Shown here one piece after another: positions 17,535 through 26,588 of a stretch of 64,000 bases of DNA. Made by a program: the position numbers and the translations under genes. The notes under the pieces were generated by a model. It had not been told where the DNA came from. It saw only the letters and a program-made list of their open reading frames with translations, and did not search any database. The stretch covers positions 2,784,501 to 2,848,500 of the forward strand of contig NZ_JAUSZH010000001.1 in NCBI RefSeq assembly GCF_030817355.1. Direction: 5' to 3'. Source of the DNA: Streptomyces sp. V1I1 (lineage in GTDB: Bacteria > Actinomycetota > Actinomycetes > Streptomycetales > Streptomycetaceae). The stretch's first letter is position 1, and the number at the start of each line of letters is the position of its first letter.

Positions 17535-17552
17535 GCCTGATCTGGATCAGGC
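17535..17552 (-). promoter_or_regulatory. Hairpin spanning the uORF stop codon
   Basis: A perfect 8-bp inverted repeat (GCCTGATC and GATCAGGC, 2-nt loop) includes the uORF stop codon at 17547-17549. It sits between the uORF and the terminator stem. A ribosome reaching or stalling before the stop would change whether it forms, so it is a candidate switch element. Confidence 0.55.
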
Positions 17553-17873
17553 TGGATCACTCCAGGGTTCGAGCCCACGGAAGGCCCACATCGTGTGGTG
17601 CTGCGTCTGCTGCTTCTTGGTGCCGGCACTGGCTGCCGCAAAGGCATAGGCCCGAGCCTTTGCCGTTGCTACTGCTGCTTCCAGTGCCTTGGTCGGTCGC
17701 TCATTGCGCTCCATGCCGGGCAGTCCGCCCAGACCGGAGACCGGAAGCGCGGCGGCGACGCCGGACACACCGGTGCCGTTGAACGCCGCGGAGAAGCCGA
17801 GCGAGCAGGCGGAGACGACCGAGCGATCGGTCATTTTGGCGGTGCTGATGAAGCTGGTGTTGATGCTGATCAC
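17547..17873 (-). CDS. Leader ORF (uORF) of wblC, 108 codons
   Basis: The ORF starts with GTG after a strong AGGAGG site (8-nt spacing), so it is very probably translated. The peptide begins MISINTSFISTAKMTDRS, has an Ala-rich middle and ends in a polar, aromatic tail with KKQQTQHHTMWAFRGLEPW. It lies wholly within the wblC leader and stops 24 nt before the attenuator. The likely role is as a sensor of impaired translation, as described for whiB7 leaders. Whether the peptide has a function of its own is unknown. Confidence 0.7.
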   Translation of the reverse strand: MISINTSFISTAKMTDRSVVSACSLGFSAAFNGTGVSGVAAALPVSGLGGLPGMERNERPTKALEAAVATAKARAYAFAAASAGTKKQQTQHHTMWAFRGLEPWSDPA

Positions 17874-17984
17874 TGGAATCGCCTCCTCTCGGCGTCTAAG
17901 GACCGGCCGAGGCCAGTCACGCGTATTCGGATAAGTACAGCACGAGGACAGGGCTTCAGAGAAGTCGCTGTTCCCGTGGTTAAG

Positions 17985-18024
17985 AACCTATGGGGCTTGC
18001 TGGGGCGGGCGCAAACTATTTTTT
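17985..18024 (-). promoter_or_regulatory. Putative WblC-autoregulated promoter
   Basis: On the minus strand an A-rich block (AAAAAATAG, plus 18016-18024) lies directly upstream of TTTGCG (-35-like, 18010-18015). CATAGG (17987-17992, 17-nt spacer) or TAGGTT (17985-17990, 19-nt spacer) can serve as -10. An AT-rich block abutting the -35 is the documented WhiB7 promoter signature. It lies between the uvrD2 stop and the uORF. Confidence 0.55.
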
Positions 18025-18037
18025 CGACGAGTTTGTA

Positions 18038-20212
18038 TCAGTCCTCTTCGCCGTCTCCCACAACCTCCTGACCTGCGCAGATGGTCAGCACATCGGCTCC
18101 GAAACGCTCGAGCTTGCGTCCACCGACACCGGAGATCTGGGCCAACTCCCCCTCGCTGCCCGGCACGGCCTCGGCGATCGCCATCAGTGTCTTGTCGGTG
18201 AAGACGCAGTACGCGGGCTGGCCCAGCTCCTTCGCCTGGTCCGCACGCCAGTCGCGCAGGCGCTCGTACAGCGCCTCGTCCATGTCGGAGGGGCAGTCCT
18301 CGCAGCGCATCAGTTTCATTTCGCCCGCGTCGGTGAGCGTCTTGCCGCAGACCCGGCACAGCACAGGGCCTCGCGGCTTGCGGCGGCCGCCGCTGCCGCG
18401 CTCGATGCCACCGCCACCGCCCGCGCCGCGTGCGCCGGGTGCCACGGAGCCCGGCCGCATCCCGTTCAGGAAGCGGGTGGGCCGGCGGGAGGCGCGGCCG
18501 CCTGGTGAGCGGGACAGCGCCCAGGAGAGGCAGAGATGGAGCCGGGCGCGGGTGACGCCGACATAGAGCAGTCGGCGCTCCTCCTCGACCTGCTCGTCGG
18601 TCTTGGCGTAGGTGATCGGCATCATGCCCTCGGTGAGGCCGACCAGGAACACGGCGTCCCACTCCAGGCCCTTCGCCGAGTGGAGCGAGGCGAGGGTGAC
18701 GCCCTGAACGGTGGGGGCGTGCTGGGCCGCGGCGCGCTCGTCCAGCTCGGCCACCAGATCGCCGAGGCTCGCGTCCGGCTTGACCCGTACATAGTCCTCG
18801 GCGAGGCGGACCAGCGCGGCCAGGGACTCCCAGCGATCGCGCACCGCTCCCGATCCGGCGGGCGGCTCGGTGGTCCAGCCCTTGGTGGAGAGCACAGCCC
18901 GGACCTGGGAGGGGAGGTCACCGGCGTCGTCGAGCAGGGAGTCGTTGCCACCGGCGCGGGCCGCGCCGCGCAGGGCGACTCCCGCCTCCCGTACTTCCTG
19001 GCGTTCGAAGAAGCGCTCGGCGCCGCGCAGTTGGTACGGGACTCCGGCGTCGGCGAGCGCCTGCTCGTAGACCTCCGACTGGGCGTTGATCCGGTAGAGC
19101 ACGGCGATCTCGCCGGCCGGGACGCCCGCGGCGATCAGGTCGCGGATCCGACGGGCGGTGCCCTCGGCCTCGGCCGGTTCGTCCGCGTACTCGGTGTAGG
19201 CGGGGTCGGGGCCGGCTGAGCGCTGCGAGATCAGTTCGAGGCGGTGCTCGGCGGCGCGGCCGTGCGCCTGGCTCAGCAGGCCGTTGGCGAGATGGACCAC
19301 CTGGGGAGTGGAGCGGTAGTCACGGACCAGCTTGACGACGGTCGCACTGGGGTGGCGGGTGCGGAAGTTCAACAGGTGGTCGGGGGTGGCGCCGGTGAAG
19401 GAGTAGATCGTCTGGCTGGCGTCGCCGACGACGCAGAGGCTGTCGCGGTCGCCGAGCCACAGGTCGAGCATCCGCTGCTGGAGCGGGCTGACGTCCTGGT
19501 ACTCGTCCACCACGAAGTGCTGGTACTGGCGGCGGATCTGGTCGGCGATGTCGTGCCGGTCCTGGAGGATGCCGACCGTGAGGAGCAGGACATCCTCGAA
19601 GTCGATCACCGAGCGGTCGCGCTTGAGCTGCTCGTACATCCCGTAGATCTGGCTGATCTCGGCCGGGTCGCGCGGGGCGTCGCGGTGCGATTTGGCGACC
19701 GCGGCCGGATAGTCGGCGGGCACGGTCTGGGTGACCTTGGCCCACTCGATCTCGCTCGTGACGTCCCGCAGCTCATTGCGGTCGAGTCGGATGCGGCAGC
19801 GGGCCGAGGCCTCGGCGACCAGCTGGATCTTGCGCTCGAGGAGGCGGGGCATGTCGCCGCCGACCGCCTTCGGCCAGAAGAACTGGAGCTGGCGCAGCGC
19901 TGCAGAGTGGAACGTACGCGCCTGGACGCCGCCCGCGCCGAGCTGGCGCAGTCGGCCCCGCATCTCGCCCGCGGCGCGGTTGGTGAAGGTGACGGCCAGC
20001 ACACTGGCGGGCTGGAGTATGCCCGCGCGCACTCCGTACGCGATGCGGTGGGTGATCGCGCGCGTCTTGCCCGTGCCGGCGCCTGCCAGCACGCACACCG
20101 GACCGTGCAGGGCCGTCGCCACTTCGCGCTGCTCGGGGTCGAGCCCGTCGAGCACCGCGTCCGCCGACTCGGGGACCTGTGGGAAAAGAGAGGAGTGCGT
20201 TGCTGCTGTCAC
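18038..20212 (-). CDS. uvrD2: ATP-dependent DNA helicase UvrD2
   Basis: This 724-aa SF1A 3'-5' helicase has Walker A GAGTGKT, TFTNRAAGEMRGRL (motif Ia), DEYQDVSPLQQ (motif II), GDASQTIYSFTGA (III), LVRDYRST (IV), TLASLHSAKGLEWD (V) and LYVGVTRARLHL (VI). The actinobacterial UvrD2 type is identified by the C-terminal four-cysteine module (CRVCG and CEDC) followed by an HRDC domain. It acts in DNA repair. It starts with GTG (MTAATHSSLFP), is upstream of wblC on the same strand and divergent from the mycoredoxin gene. Confidence 0.95.
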   Translation of the reverse strand: MTAATHSSLFPQVPESADAVLDGLDPEQREVATALHGPVCVLAGAGTGKTRAITHRIAYGVRAGILQPASVLAVTFTNRAAGEMRGRLRQLGAGGVQARTFHSAALRQLQFFWPKAVGGDMPRLLERKIQLVAEASARCRIRLDRNELRDVTSEIEWAKVTQTVPADYPAAVAKSHRDAPRDPAEISQIYGMYEQLKRDRSVIDFEDVLLLTVGILQDRHDIADQIRRQYQHFVVDEYQDVSPLQQRMLDLWLGDRDSLCVVGDASQTIYSFTGATPDHLLNFRTRHPSATVVKLVRDYRSTPQVVHLANGLLSQAHGRAAEHRLELISQRSAGPDPAYTEYADEPAEAEGTARRIRDLIAAGVPAGEIAVLYRINAQSEVYEQALADAGVPYQLRGAERFFERQEVREAGVALRGAARAGGNDSLLDDAGDLPSQVRAVLSTKGWTTEPPAGSGAVRDRWESLAALVRLAEDYVRVKPDASLGDLVAELDERAAAQHAPTVQGVTLASLHSAKGLEWDAVFLVGLTEGMMPITYAKTDEQVEEERRLLYVGVTRARLHLCLSWALSRSPGGRASRRPTRFLNGMRPGSVAPGARGAGGGGGIERGSGGRRKPRGPVLCRVCGKTLTDAGEMKLMRCEDCPSDMDEALYERLRDWRADQAKELGQPAYCVFTDKTLMAIAEAVPGSEGELAQISGVGGRKLERFGADVLTICAGQEVVGDGEED

Positions 20213-20287
20213 ACCGCCATGCTGCCAGGTCGGCAGAGATGGGTGCGGCCGTTGTCCACAGAGGGCCGGGGGCGGTCGTACTAATGC

Positions 20288-20314
20288 GGGAATGGCGGCC
20301 AGATCACGTACGTT
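20288..20314 (+). promoter_or_regulatory. Perfect sigma-R type promoter for the mycoredoxin gene
   Basis: GGGAAT at 20288-20293 and GTT at 20312-20314 are separated by exactly 18 nt. This matches the published streptomycete SigR consensus (GGAAT-N18-GTT). It directs transcription toward the mycoredoxin gene starting at 20427, so induction by thiol-oxidative stress is predicted. Confidence 0.75.
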
Positions 20315-20426
20315 CTACGCCGTGCGAACACGCACGAGCACGCATCGACCACGCATCGAGCGCGCACGAGCCGACTCGCACGACCGAGACGAACGAGACG
20401 GACGAGACAGAGGAGCGCGAGAAACC

Positions 20427-20669
20427 ATGCAGGGGACTGTGACGATGTACAGCACCACGTGGTGCGGCTACTGCCGTCGGCTGAAGAGCCAGATGGACCG
20501 CGAAGGCATCACGTACAACGAGATCAACATCGAGCAGGACCCGCATTCCGCGGCCTTCGTCGAGAAGGCCAACGGGGGCAACCAGACCGTCCCGACCGTG
20601 CTCTTCGCGGACGGTTCGACGCTGACCAACCCCTCGCTGGCCCAGGTCAAGCAGAAGATCGGCGTCTGA
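20427..20669 (+). CDS. mrx1: Mycoredoxin (glutaredoxin-fold, mycothiol-dependent)
   Basis: This 80-aa glutaredoxin-fold protein has the active site CGYC in TTWCGYCRRLKSQM, a cis-Pro loop QTVPTVLFADG and C-terminal LTNPSLAQVKQKIGV. Mycoredoxins reduce protein-mycothiol mixed disulfides using mycothiol. The ATG at 20427 has GAGGAG about 13 nt upstream, and an in-frame ATG at MYSTTW could also serve. A perfect sigma-R type promoter lies about 115 bp upstream. It neighbours uvrD2 and nudC, as in other Actinobacteria. Confidence 0.93.
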   Translation: MQGTVTMYSTTWCGYCRRLKSQMDREGITYNEINIEQDPHSAAFVEKANGGNQTVPTVLFADGSTLTNPSLAQVKQKIGV

Positions 20670-20685
20670 GCGGGGGACCGCTCAG
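20666..20685. terminator. Compact shared hairpin over two stop codons
   Basis: CTGAGCGG and CCGCTCAG form an 8-bp stem with loop GGGA. The left arm contains the mycoredoxin TGA (20667-20669). The right arm contains the nudC stop on the other strand (20682-20684). It is a minimal bidirectional terminator. Confidence 0.55.
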
Positions 20686-21647
20686 GCCATATCTCCGGGC
20701 TTCGGCAACGGCTTGCCGTACCAGAGCTCGATCAGGCGGGCCGCAATCGAGATCCCGTAGGGAGGCAACACCTCCCCGGACTCGAATGCGGCCCGCAGGT
20801 CTTCCCGGGAGAACCAGCGCGCCTCGTGGATCTCTTCGCCGTCGACGTCGATCTCGGAGGATGTCGCCCGCGCCATGAAGCCGAGCATCAGGCTGGACGG
20901 GAAGGGCCAGGGCTGGCTGGCGATGTACTCGACATCGCCGACCGTGACGCCCGCCTCCTCGAAGACCTCGCGGCGCACCGACTGCTCGATCGACTCACCC
21001 GGCTCGACGAATCCCGCCAGGGTGGAGAAGCGCCCTTCCGGCCAGTGCACCTGGCGGCCCAGCAGCGCGCGGTCCTCCTCGTCCGTGACGAGCATGATCA
21101 CGGCGGGGTCGGTACGGGGGTAGTGCTCCGCCCCGCATGCCTGGCAGCGGCGGATGTGGCCCGCGGCCGCGATGACCGTGCGCTCGCCGCAGCGTGAGCA
21201 GAAGCGGTGCAGCCGCTGCCAGTTCTCCAGTGCCACGGCGTGCACCAGGAGTCCCGCGTCGCGCGGGGAGAGCAGCAGTCCGGCCTCGCGCAGGCCTGCG
21301 GGGCGGGCCGACTGGTCCATGCGGCCGGGCAGGGCGTCCTTCTGCAGCGCGAAATAGCGCACGCCGGCTTCGTCGGTGCCGAGGAAGTAGCGGTGGGTCT
21401 CGGTGACGGGGGCCTCGAAGGCCGGGGTCATGACCAGTTCGGTGCGGCCGTCGGGGGTGTCGTCGACCAGCACCTGGCCGCCCGAGACCACGAAGACCCG
21501 GGTCGTCGGGTGGCTCCACGCCGCCGCCAGCCAGGCCTCGTCGAGGCGGTGGTGCGCCTCGCGGTCGATACCGCTCGGCGCGGTGAGACCGATCGGCGCG
21601 GTGAGATCGATCGTGCGGTGTGTGATGCCGTTGCTGGTGGTGCTCAC
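20682..21647 (-). CDS. nudC: NADH/NAD pyrophosphatase NudC
   Basis: NudC hydrolyses NAD(H) to NMN(H) and AMP and can remove NAD caps from RNA. The 321-aa protein has a four-cysteine zinc site (CSRCG and CQACG near the middle), a canonical Nudix box (GFVEPGESIEQSVRREVFEE then AGV) and the NudC signature SQPWPFPSS. The GTG start (VSTTSNGITHRTIDL) follows a GGAAG sequence. It is 38 bp downstream of the dipeptidase gene on the same strand and converges with mycoredoxin. Confidence 0.94.
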   Translation of the reverse strand: MSTTSNGITHRTIDLTAPIGLTAPSGIDREAHHRLDEAWLAAAWSHPTTRVFVVSGGQVLVDDTPDGRTELVMTPAFEAPVTETHRYFLGTDEAGVRYFALQKDALPGRMDQSARPAGLREAGLLLSPRDAGLLVHAVALENWQRLHRFCSRCGERTVIAAAGHIRRCQACGAEHYPRTDPAVIMLVTDEEDRALLGRQVHWPEGRFSTLAGFVEPGESIEQSVRREVFEEAGVTVGDVEYIASQPWPFPSSLMLGFMARATSSEIDVDGEEIHEARWFSREDLRAAFESGEVLPPYGISIAARLIELWYGKPLPKPGDMA

Positions 21648-21685
21648 AGGTACTTCCAACTCCCCCGAGTGGATTGGATGGCGGT

Positions 21686-23083
21686 TCAGCGGAGGGCGGC
21701 GGCGAGGTCGCCCCACAGGTGGGCAGTCGTCTCCACACCCTTGATGAGCAGGTCCAGTTCGACCTTCTCGTTGGGCGCGTGCCAGCCGTCGGACGGTACG
21801 GAGATGCCAAGAAAGAGCACGGGGGCCGCGAGCACGTCCTGAAGATCTGCGGCGGGGCCCGATCCGCCCTCGCGGGTGAAGCGGATCTTCCGTCCGTCGA
21901 AGGCGCGGCTCATCGCCCGTACGACCGACTGCAGGGCCGGGTGGTCCAGCGGCGTCAGACAGGGGCGGGTCGAGGCGCCGAAGGTGATCTCGTGGCGGAT
22001 ACCGGCCGGCACCTGGGCCGCGACCCAGTCGCCGATCGCCTGCTCGATCTTCTCCGGGTGCTGGCCCGCGACCAGACGGAACGTGAGCTTCAGCTGGGCG
22101 GATGACGGGATGATCGTCTTGCCGCCGAGGCCCTGGTAGCCGCCGCCGATGCCGTTGAGCTCGGCCGTCGGGCGGGCCCAGATGCGCTCCAGCGTGGAGT
22201 AGCCGGCCTCGCCGAGCGTGGCGTGCGACTTGGCGGTGTTCAGCCAGGACGCCTCGTCGAAGGGGAGCTCGGCGAACAGCTCGCGCTCGGCGTCAGTGAG
22301 CGGCTCGATGCCGTCGTAGAAGCCGGGGATGGTGACGTGCTCGTCGGCGTCGTGCAGCGCCGCGACAAGACGGGCGGCGACGGTGGCCGGGTTGGGTACC
22401 GCGCCACCGAACGAACCGGAGTGGATGTCCTGGTCGGGGCCGTACAGCTCGATCTCGCAGTCTGCGAGGCCGCGCATTCCGGTGCAGACGGTGGGGGTCG
22501 TCTCGGACCACATGCCGGTGTCGGACACGATCACGGTGTCGGCTGCGAGGCTGGCGGAGTTGGCCTCGACCAGGGCACGGAAGTTCGGCGATCCCGACTC
22601 CTCCTCGCCCTCGATCAGCAGCTTGAGATTGACCGCCGGTGCGGTGCGTCCGGTGACGGCGAGGTGGGCCCGTACGCCCAGGGTGTGGAAGAAGACCTGC
22701 CCCTTGTCGTCCGCCGCGCCGCGCCCGTACATCCGGCCGTCGACGATCTGCGGCTCGAAGGGGTCCGTGTGCCAGCCGTCCTCACGGGCGGCGGGCTGGA
22801 CGTCGTGGTGGCCGTAGACCAGGACGGTGGGCGCATCCGGGTCGCCGGACGGCCACTCGGCGAAGACCGCGGGGGCACCGGGGGTGGGCCAGACCTCGGT
22901 GACCGGGAAGCCGGTCTCCTTGAGCTTGGCCGCGAGCCAGTCGGCACTGCGCCGGACGTCCGCCGCATGGTTGGGCTGGGCCGACACGGACGGGATGCGC
23001 AGCCAGTCGGCGAGGTCGTCCAGGAAGGCAGCGCGGTGCTGCTCGATGTACGTACGGACGGCGCTGTCCGGGGTGTCGCTCAT
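21686..23083 (-). CDS. M20 family dipeptidase
   Basis: This 465-aa M20/M25/M40 metallopeptidase probably hydrolyses dipeptides in the cytoplasm. Zinc and catalytic motifs are visible: YGHHDVQPAAREDGWHTDPF (His and catalytic Asp), GRGAADDKGQV (bridging Asp), LIEGEEESGSPNF (general-base Glu) and IVSDTGMWSETTPT. The ATG start MSDTPDSAVRTYIEQHR agrees with family length. The gene lies between AdnB and nudC on the minus strand, 11 bp after the AdnB stop, so it is probably co-transcribed. Confidence 0.93.
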   Translation of the reverse strand: MSDTPDSAVRTYIEQHRAAFLDDLADWLRIPSVSAQPNHAADVRRSADWLAAKLKETGFPVTEVWPTPGAPAVFAEWPSGDPDAPTVLVYGHHDVQPAAREDGWHTDPFEPQIVDGRMYGRGAADDKGQVFFHTLGVRAHLAVTGRTAPAVNLKLLIEGEEESGSPNFRALVEANSASLAADTVIVSDTGMWSETTPTVCTGMRGLADCEIELYGPDQDIHSGSFGGAVPNPATVAARLVAALHDADEHVTIPGFYDGIEPLTDAERELFAELPFDEASWLNTAKSHATLGEAGYSTLERIWARPTAELNGIGGGYQGLGGKTIIPSSAQLKLTFRLVAGQHPEKIEQAIGDWVAAQVPAGIRHEITFGASTRPCLTPLDHPALQSVVRAMSRAFDGRKIRFTREGGSGPAADLQDVLAAPVLFLGISVPSDGWHAPNEKVELDLLIKGVETTAHLWGDLAAALR

Positions 23084-23093
23084 GCACCTGAGC

Positions 23094-26000
23094 CTAACGG
23101 GCGCGGGTGACTGTCTCGTCGGCCGTCTCGCCCAGCAGGATGCGCTCCAGCTCGGCCCGGGCGGGGAGAGGGTCGGGGCGGACGATCTCTCCGGTGCGTA
23201 CGTAAACGAACGCGGCGTTGACGGCTTCGAGGGGGATGTCGTGCTGCTCGGCCCAGGCGAGCCGGTAGATGGCTAGCTGGAGGGGGTCGGCGGTGTTTGT
23301 GCGGCTGGTCTTCCAGTCGACGATTTCGTACGTCCCCGTCGCCTCGTCTGCCGTTCCCTCTGCCCGCTCGTCGCGGTAGACGGCGTCGATACGGCCGCGG
23401 ATCACGCGGCCCGCGAGGGTGACCTGGAACGGGGACTCCACGCGGTAGGGCGTGCGGCACGCGTAAGGGGTGCGCTCGAATGCCTCCTTGAGCGCGGCCA
23501 GGTCGCGCTCGTCCGCGATCTCGGGGTCGTCGGCGTCACCGCCGGGGAGCTCGTCCGGGCCGAGCATCGGGAGCGGGATCTCCTCGAACCGCGACTCCAC
23601 CCAGGCGTGGAACCGGGTGCCTCTGCGGGCCGCGGGGTGCGGGGGGCGCGGCATGGGGCGGGCCAGCTCCTGAGCGAAGCCGTCGGGGTCGGCGGCGAGG
23701 CGCATGAGCTGGGAGGCGGACAGGGAGGGGGGCAGGGTGACGTCGCGGACGGTCGCGCGGCTACGGCGGAGCTCACCGGCGAGGGCGTCGAGGTCGCGGT
23801 CCCAGGAGGCGATGGTGCGGGCGTCTTCGGGGGTGGGGGCCGCCGCCTCAAGAGCGTCGGCTTCGCGGCGCGGGTGCGGCAGGTCGGCCGCCGCGACGTC
23901 CGGGAGCTCCGGCTCGTCCCAGGGGTCGTCCCAGTCCGGCTCGTCCGGCTCGGACAGGAACTCCTCCGGCTCGGACGAGGGCTCGTCAGGCGCCGACAGG
24001 AGCTCCTCCGGCTCGTCCAGATACGCCAGCACCGTGTCCGCCGCGGCGCGGCGGCGCATCAGAGAAGTCGCGTCCAGCGGCAGGGGCCAGGCCTGGTCGG
24101 CCGTCGTTTCGTGCAGGGTCGGGTTCTCCGCGTCCTCCTCCGGTCCGTCTGCCCAGATCTCGATCTCGCCGAAGCCCTCCGCGCAGTGGTCGTACAGCGC
24201 CTGCAGGAACAGCGAGGGGCCGCGGCGGCGCTTCTGGGTCGGGCCCCACCAGTGGGCCGATCCCAGAAGCAGGGAGCGGGGGCGGGTGAAGGTGACGTAG
24301 CCGAGGCGCAGTTCCTCCGTGTGCTGGTGGTCCTTCATCGCGTCCTTGAAGGACTTGAGGCCCTTGGCGTCCCAGGACTCGACGGAGGGAAGGGTGGCCG
24401 CGTCGCCCCGCAGGGCGTGCGGCAGGACCTTGGACTGAGAGGTCCAGGCCTCGCGCGCCTGGTCGTTCGGGAAGTGCTTGGCGACCAGGCCGGGGACCGC
24501 GACCACGTCCCATTCCAGGCCCTTGGACTTGTGGGCCGTCAGGACCTTGACGGTGTTCTCGCCGCCCGGAAGGGCGTTGTCCAGGCCCTTCTCGTACTGC
24601 GCGGCCGTACGCAGGAAGGCGAGGAAGGCCAGCAGGGTGGCCTCCCCGTCCAGTGCCGCGAAACCGGCGGCTGTGTCAAGGAAGTTGGCGAGGGTCTCGC
24701 GGCGGCGGGCGGCCAGGGCGTTCGGGGATGCGGAGAGTTCGACTTCGAGGCCGGTGGTGGACAGGACGCGGTGCAGGACGTCCATCAGCGGGTCGGCCAG
24801 GGAGCGGCGCAGGTCGCGCAGTTCGGCGGCGAGGCGGGCGAAGCGGACCCGCGCCTCCGCGGAGAAGGGGAGCTCGTCGTCCTCCCCATCCGCCGACTCC
24901 AGGAACGTGTCCAGCGCGTCGGCGAGCGAGATGACCTCGGCCGGGTCGGTGCCTTCGACGGCCGCGGCCAGCCGCTCGTCGGGATCCGTCCCGTCGGACG
25001 AGGCGCGGTGGACCAGCAGCCGGGCCCGGCGGCCCAGCAGGGCCAGGTCGCGCGGGCCGATCCGCCAGCGCGGTCCGGTGAGCAGACGTACGAGAGAGGC
25101 GTTGGCCCCCGGGTCCTGCAGGACCTCGCACATCGCGACCAGGTCGGCGACCTCGGGCAGGTGGAGCAGCCCGGACAGGCCGACGACCTCGACCGGGACG
25201 TCTCTGGCGACCAGCGCGCCCTGGATCTCGGGGAAGTCGCCCGCCGTGCGGCACAGGACCGCGATCTCGCCCGGCTCCTTGCCAGTACGCACCAGGTGGG
25301 CGATCGAGTCGGCGAGCCACTCGATCTCCTCCGCGTGGGTGGGGAGGAGAGCGATGCGGACGGACCCGTCGTGCTCGGCGCCCGGGGCGGGCCGCAGCGC
25401 CTCGACGCCCTCGTGCATGGCACGCAGCGGGGCCGCCAGGCCGTTGGCGAGGTGCAGCAGCCGACCGCCGCTGCGGCGGTTCTCGCTGAGGGAGAAGCGG
25501 GTCGCGGGACGGCCGTCGGGGTACGCGAAGTGTGCCGGGAAGTCGTCGAGGTTGGCGACGGAGGCCCCACGCCAGCCGTAAATCGCCTGGCAGGGGTCGC
25601 CGACCGCGGTCACGGCATGGCCGGTGCCCTGGCCGAACAGGCCGGACAGAAGCAGCCGTTGGGCCACCGACGTGTCCTGGTACTCGTCGAGCAGCACGAC
25701 CCGGAACTCGTCCCGCAGGATGGCTCCGACCTCGGGCCTGGTCAGCGCGAGTTCGGCGGAGAGCGCGATCTGGTCGCCGAAGTCGAGGAGGTCACGGGTG
25801 CGCTTGGCCTCGCGGTAACGGACGGTCAGGTCGAGCAGCTCACGGCGGGCCGCGGCCGCCTCGGGCACCTTGCGCAGTTCGGCGTTGCTCAGCCGGGCGC
25901 TCTCCAGGGTGCGCAGCAGTTCGGAGTCGTACGCGCCGAGCTGCTCGGGACGTACGAGATGCTCCGCGAGCTCCGCGTCGAGCGCCAGCAGATCGCTGAC

Positions 26001-26498
26001 CAGGGACGGAAATGACCTGGTCAGCGAGGGATACGGGCCCGGCGCCTCGCGCAGCACACGCGCGGCGAGCTGGTAGCGGGTGGCGTCCGCGAGCAGGCGC
26101 GCGGTCGGCTCCAGGCCTATCCGCAGCCCGTGGTCGGTGAGGAGCTGCCCGGCGAAGGCGTGGTACGTGGAGATGCGCGGCTCGCCAGGAGGGTTGTCCG
26201 GGTCGATGACGTCGGGGTCCATCACCCCCGCCCGCACGAGCGCCTTGCGGACGCGCTCGGCAAGCTCCCCCGCCGCCTTGTTGGTGAAGGTGAGGCCGAG
26301 GACCTGCTCGGGGGCGACCTGGCCGGTCCCCACGAGCCACACCACCCGCGCGGCCATCACCGTCGTCTTCCCCGAGCCGGCTCCGGCCACGATCACCTGC
26401 GGGGCGGGCGGCGCGGTGATGCAGGCCGTCTGCTCCGGGGTGAAGGGGATGCCGAGGAGCTCTTTGAGCTGCTCGGGGTCGGTGATGCGTGCGGTCAC
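23094..26498 (-). CDS. adnB: AdnB-like UvrD/RecB helicase-nuclease
   Basis: This 1134-aa protein joins an SF1 helicase motor to a RecB-like nuclease. Motifs include Walker A VAGAGSGKTTVMAARV, LGLTFTNKAAGELAERV, LLDEYQDTSVAQRLLL, GDPCQAIYGWRGA, LTAHKSKGLEWD and, near the C-terminus, GRIDAVYRD with EIVDWKTSR (PD-(D/E)XK catalytic residues). Mycobacterial AdnAB resects double-strand breaks as a heterodimer. An acidic Glu/Pro/Asp-rich linker (about residues 830-880) joins motor and nuclease. I chose GTG at 26498 (VTARITDPEQLKELLGIPF) over 26522 by family length. The AdnA-like partner is upstream, separated by a lipoprotein gene. Confidence 0.85.
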   Translation of the reverse strand: MTARITDPEQLKELLGIPFTPEQTACITAPPAPQVIVAGAGSGKTTVMAARVVWLVGTGQVAPEQVLGLTFTNKAAGELAERVRKALVRAGVMDPDVIDPDNPPGEPRISTYHAFAGQLLTDHGLRIGLEPTARLLADATRYQLAARVLREAPGPYPSLTRSFPSLVSDLLALDAELAEHLVRPEQLGAYDSELLRTLESARLSNAELRKVPEAAAARRELLDLTVRYREAKRTRDLLDFGDQIALSAELALTRPEVGAILRDEFRVVLLDEYQDTSVAQRLLLSGLFGQGTGHAVTAVGDPCQAIYGWRGASVANLDDFPAHFAYPDGRPATRFSLSENRRSGGRLLHLANGLAAPLRAMHEGVEALRPAPGAEHDGSVRIALLPTHAEEIEWLADSIAHLVRTGKEPGEIAVLCRTAGDFPEIQGALVARDVPVEVVGLSGLLHLPEVADLVAMCEVLQDPGANASLVRLLTGPRWRIGPRDLALLGRRARLLVHRASSDGTDPDERLAAAVEGTDPAEVISLADALDTFLESADGEDDELPFSAEARVRFARLAAELRDLRRSLADPLMDVLHRVLSTTGLEVELSASPNALAARRRETLANFLDTAAGFAALDGEATLLAFLAFLRTAAQYEKGLDNALPGGENTVKVLTAHKSKGLEWDVVAVPGLVAKHFPNDQAREAWTSQSKVLPHALRGDAATLPSVESWDAKGLKSFKDAMKDHQHTEELRLGYVTFTRPRSLLLGSAHWWGPTQKRRRGPSLFLQALYDHCAEGFGEIEIWADGPEEDAENPTLHETTADQAWPLPLDATSLMRRRAAADTVLAYLDEPEELLSAPDEPSSEPEEFLSEPDEPDWDDPWDEPELPDVAAADLPHPRREADALEAAAPTPEDARTIASWDRDLDALAGELRRSRATVRDVTLPPSLSASQLMRLAADPDGFAQELARPMPRPPHPAARRGTRFHAWVESRFEEIPLPMLGPDELPGGDADDPEIADERDLAALKEAFERTPYACRTPYRVESPFQVTLAGRVIRGRIDAVYRDERAEGTADEATGTYEIVDWKTSRTNTADPLQLAIYRLAWAEQHDIPLEAVNAAFVYVRTGEIVRPDPLPARAELERILLGETADETVTRAR

Positions 26499-26588
26499 CT
26501 CAGAGAGGCTAATGGGGACCACTGACAGCGATGGTCCCCGTTGGCCTCAACCGCCGCGGGCGGGCGTGGGGCGCGGCCTCGGGGGGCG

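Noticed and set aside
13635..20260. Possible replication origin from DnaA boxes
   Set aside because: Only one perfect and one variant box, 6.6 kb apart, without dnaA, dnaN or clustered boxes.
23607..26015. Long plus-strand ORF of about 800 codons opposite AdnB
   Set aside because: Shadow frame of a helicase gene with clear motifs on the minus strand.
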